A stretch of 7,274 nucleotides of DNA, taken from positions 1 through 7,274 of the forward strand of contig JAFSWK010000259.1 of the NCBI GenBank assembly GCA_017444505.1. Reading direction: 5' to 3'. A program made the translations under genes and the position numbers. Shown here piece by piece: positions 6,581 through 7,274 of the stretch; the first letter of the stretch is position 1; the number at the start of each line of letters is the position of its first letter. This DNA comes from Rhodocyclaceae bacterium. GTDB taxonomy: Bacteria; Pseudomonadota; Gammaproteobacteria; Burkholderiales; Rhodocyclaceae. The notes under the pieces are model-generated. The model was not told the origin of the DNA. It was given only the letters and a program-made list of their open reading frames with translations, and searched no databases.

Positions 6581-7274
6581 ATGAACGCCAAACTCAGAAC
6601 TTCCATTCTTGCGGCTGCCATCGCGGCCTTGCCTCTCGGGGTTCAGGCCGCCGGTCTGGGCAATATCCATGTTAAAAGTGGCCTGGGACAACCGCTGAAT
6701 GCCGAGATTGAAGTCAGCGCTGCCCCTGCCGAGGTTCGCCAGCTCAGCGCCCGCATCGCCGACATGGACGCCTTCCAGCGCGCCAACATTCCTTATTCCC
6801 TGCTGATGACGGAAATTTCCACGTCGATTGAGCAGCGGGGCAAACGCACCTACATCAAGCTCACCAGCGCGCAGCCGGTCAATGAACCGATTGTTGACAT
6901 GGTGATTGCCCTTGACTGGCAAGAAGGCAGCGCCACCCGCGAATACACCTTCCTGCTCGACCCGGTCGAAGGCGTCTCGGCACCGGCCAAATCGGGCGCG
7001 CCGCTCGTCACGCCGCCCACGCCCACCGTGGCCAGCAGCTATGACAGCTCGCGTATGCCGCAGGAAACCATCCGCGAAACGCGCATTCCTGCCGATGCAG
7101 CCCCGTCGATTGCGCAACCTGCCCCTGCCGCGCCCGCGCCTGCCGTCGCCCAGCCTTCGGCGCAGCACGCCGCCCCGGCGCCTCGCGAAGACAGCGCGCC
7201 TGCGTCCGCCGGCGGTGGCGACGAATACCGCGTCGTGCGTGGCGACACCCTGTCTGCCATTGCCCGTCGCCACA
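6581..7274 (+). CDS. fimV: FimV-type peptidoglycan-binding polar hub protein, 5' part only
   Basis: FimV proteins are large inner-membrane proteins with a periplasmic peptidoglycan-binding part. In Pseudomonas they organise type IV pilus assembly, twitching and cell-pole landmarks. The 231 visible residues begin with a Sec signal peptide (MNAKLRTSILAAAIAALPLG, cleavage after about A23 or A24). The FimV N-terminal domain follows at about 25-128: GLGNIHVKSGLGQPLNAEIE, then a section ending YTFLLDPVEG. Residues about 132-212 form a Pro/Ala-rich linker, and a LysM motif begins near 215 (EYRVVRGDTLSAIARRH) and is cut by the window end. The rest, normally an acidic cytoplasmic region with a C-terminal TPR-like FimV motif, lies outside. 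Its position after asd is the arrangement known in many beta- and gammaproteobacteria. ATG 6581 is chosen because it gives an intact signal peptide. Confidence 0.95.
   Translation, partial: MNAKLRTSILAAAIAALPLGVQAAGLGNIHVKSGLGQPLNAEIEVSAAPAEVRQLSARIADMDAFQRANIPYSLLMTEISTSIEQRGKRTYIKLTSAQPVNEPIVDMVIALDWQEGSATREYTFLLDPVEGVSAPAKSGAPLVTPPTPTVASSYDSSRMPQETIRETRIPADAAPSIAQPAPAAPAPAVAQPSAQHAAPAPREDSAPASAGGGDEYRVVRGDTLSAIARRH

Noticed and set aside
7096..7212. Repetitive Ala/Pro codons that look like a tandem repeat
   Set aside because: They are the low-complexity linker between the FimV N-terminal domain and LysM, not an exact DNA repeat or CRISPR.
6575..7273. A minus-strand ORF opposite fimV
   Set aside because: It is an Arg/Gly-rich shadow of the Ala/Pro-rich FimV coding sequence; the plus-strand signal peptide, FimV domain and LysM start are convincing.

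Overview
The window is GC-rich chromosomal DNA from a betaproteobacterium, probably Burkholderiales or a close relative. The support is the gene order leuC - entericidin-type lipoprotein - leuD - leuB - asd - fimV, and protein sequences that resemble both the E. coli and the Burkholderia-type enzymes. The genus cannot be named from the sequence alone. Codon use looks uniform throughout. I see no tRNA, rRNA, insertion sequence, CRISPR array, phage gene or other sign of recent transfer.

Layout. Positions 1-1791 (minus strand) hold most of a soluble GGDEF diguanylate cyclase whose C-terminal end lies beyond the left edge. Positions 1792-1970 are a divergent intergenic region that must carry the start signals for both directions. 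From 1971 all genes are on the plus strand: leuC (1971-3389), a 41-residue entericidin-like lipoprotein (3433-3558), leuD (3558-4196, overlapping the lipoprotein stop by one base), leuB (4229-5281), asd (5319-6452), a 128-base gap with an AT-rich centre and an imperfect inverted repeat, and the 5' part of fimV (6581 to the right edge). The gaps from leuC to asd are at most 43 bases, so these five genes look like one transcription unit. fimV may be co-transcribed or may have its own promoter.

How the genes work together. LeuC and LeuD are the two subunits of isopropylmalate isomerase, and LeuB is the next enzyme of leucine synthesis. Asd is the branch-point enzyme for lysine/diaminopimelate, threonine and methionine. 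The entericidin-like peptide and FimV are envelope proteins: FimV is a peptidoglycan-binding inner-membrane polar hub for type IV pili and twitching. The diguanylate cyclase makes c-di-GMP, which controls motility and biofilm.

Most of the window is well-understood conserved biosynthesis, and I do not see a new multi-gene system. The points most worth a second look are the toxin/antidote-family lipoprotein inside the isomerase subunit pair with a one-base overlap to leuD, the closeness of a diguanylate cyclase to fimV (the two proteins are functionally linked in Pseudomonas), the uncharacterised N-terminal half of the cyclase, and similar pyrimidine-rich leaders before three of the genes.
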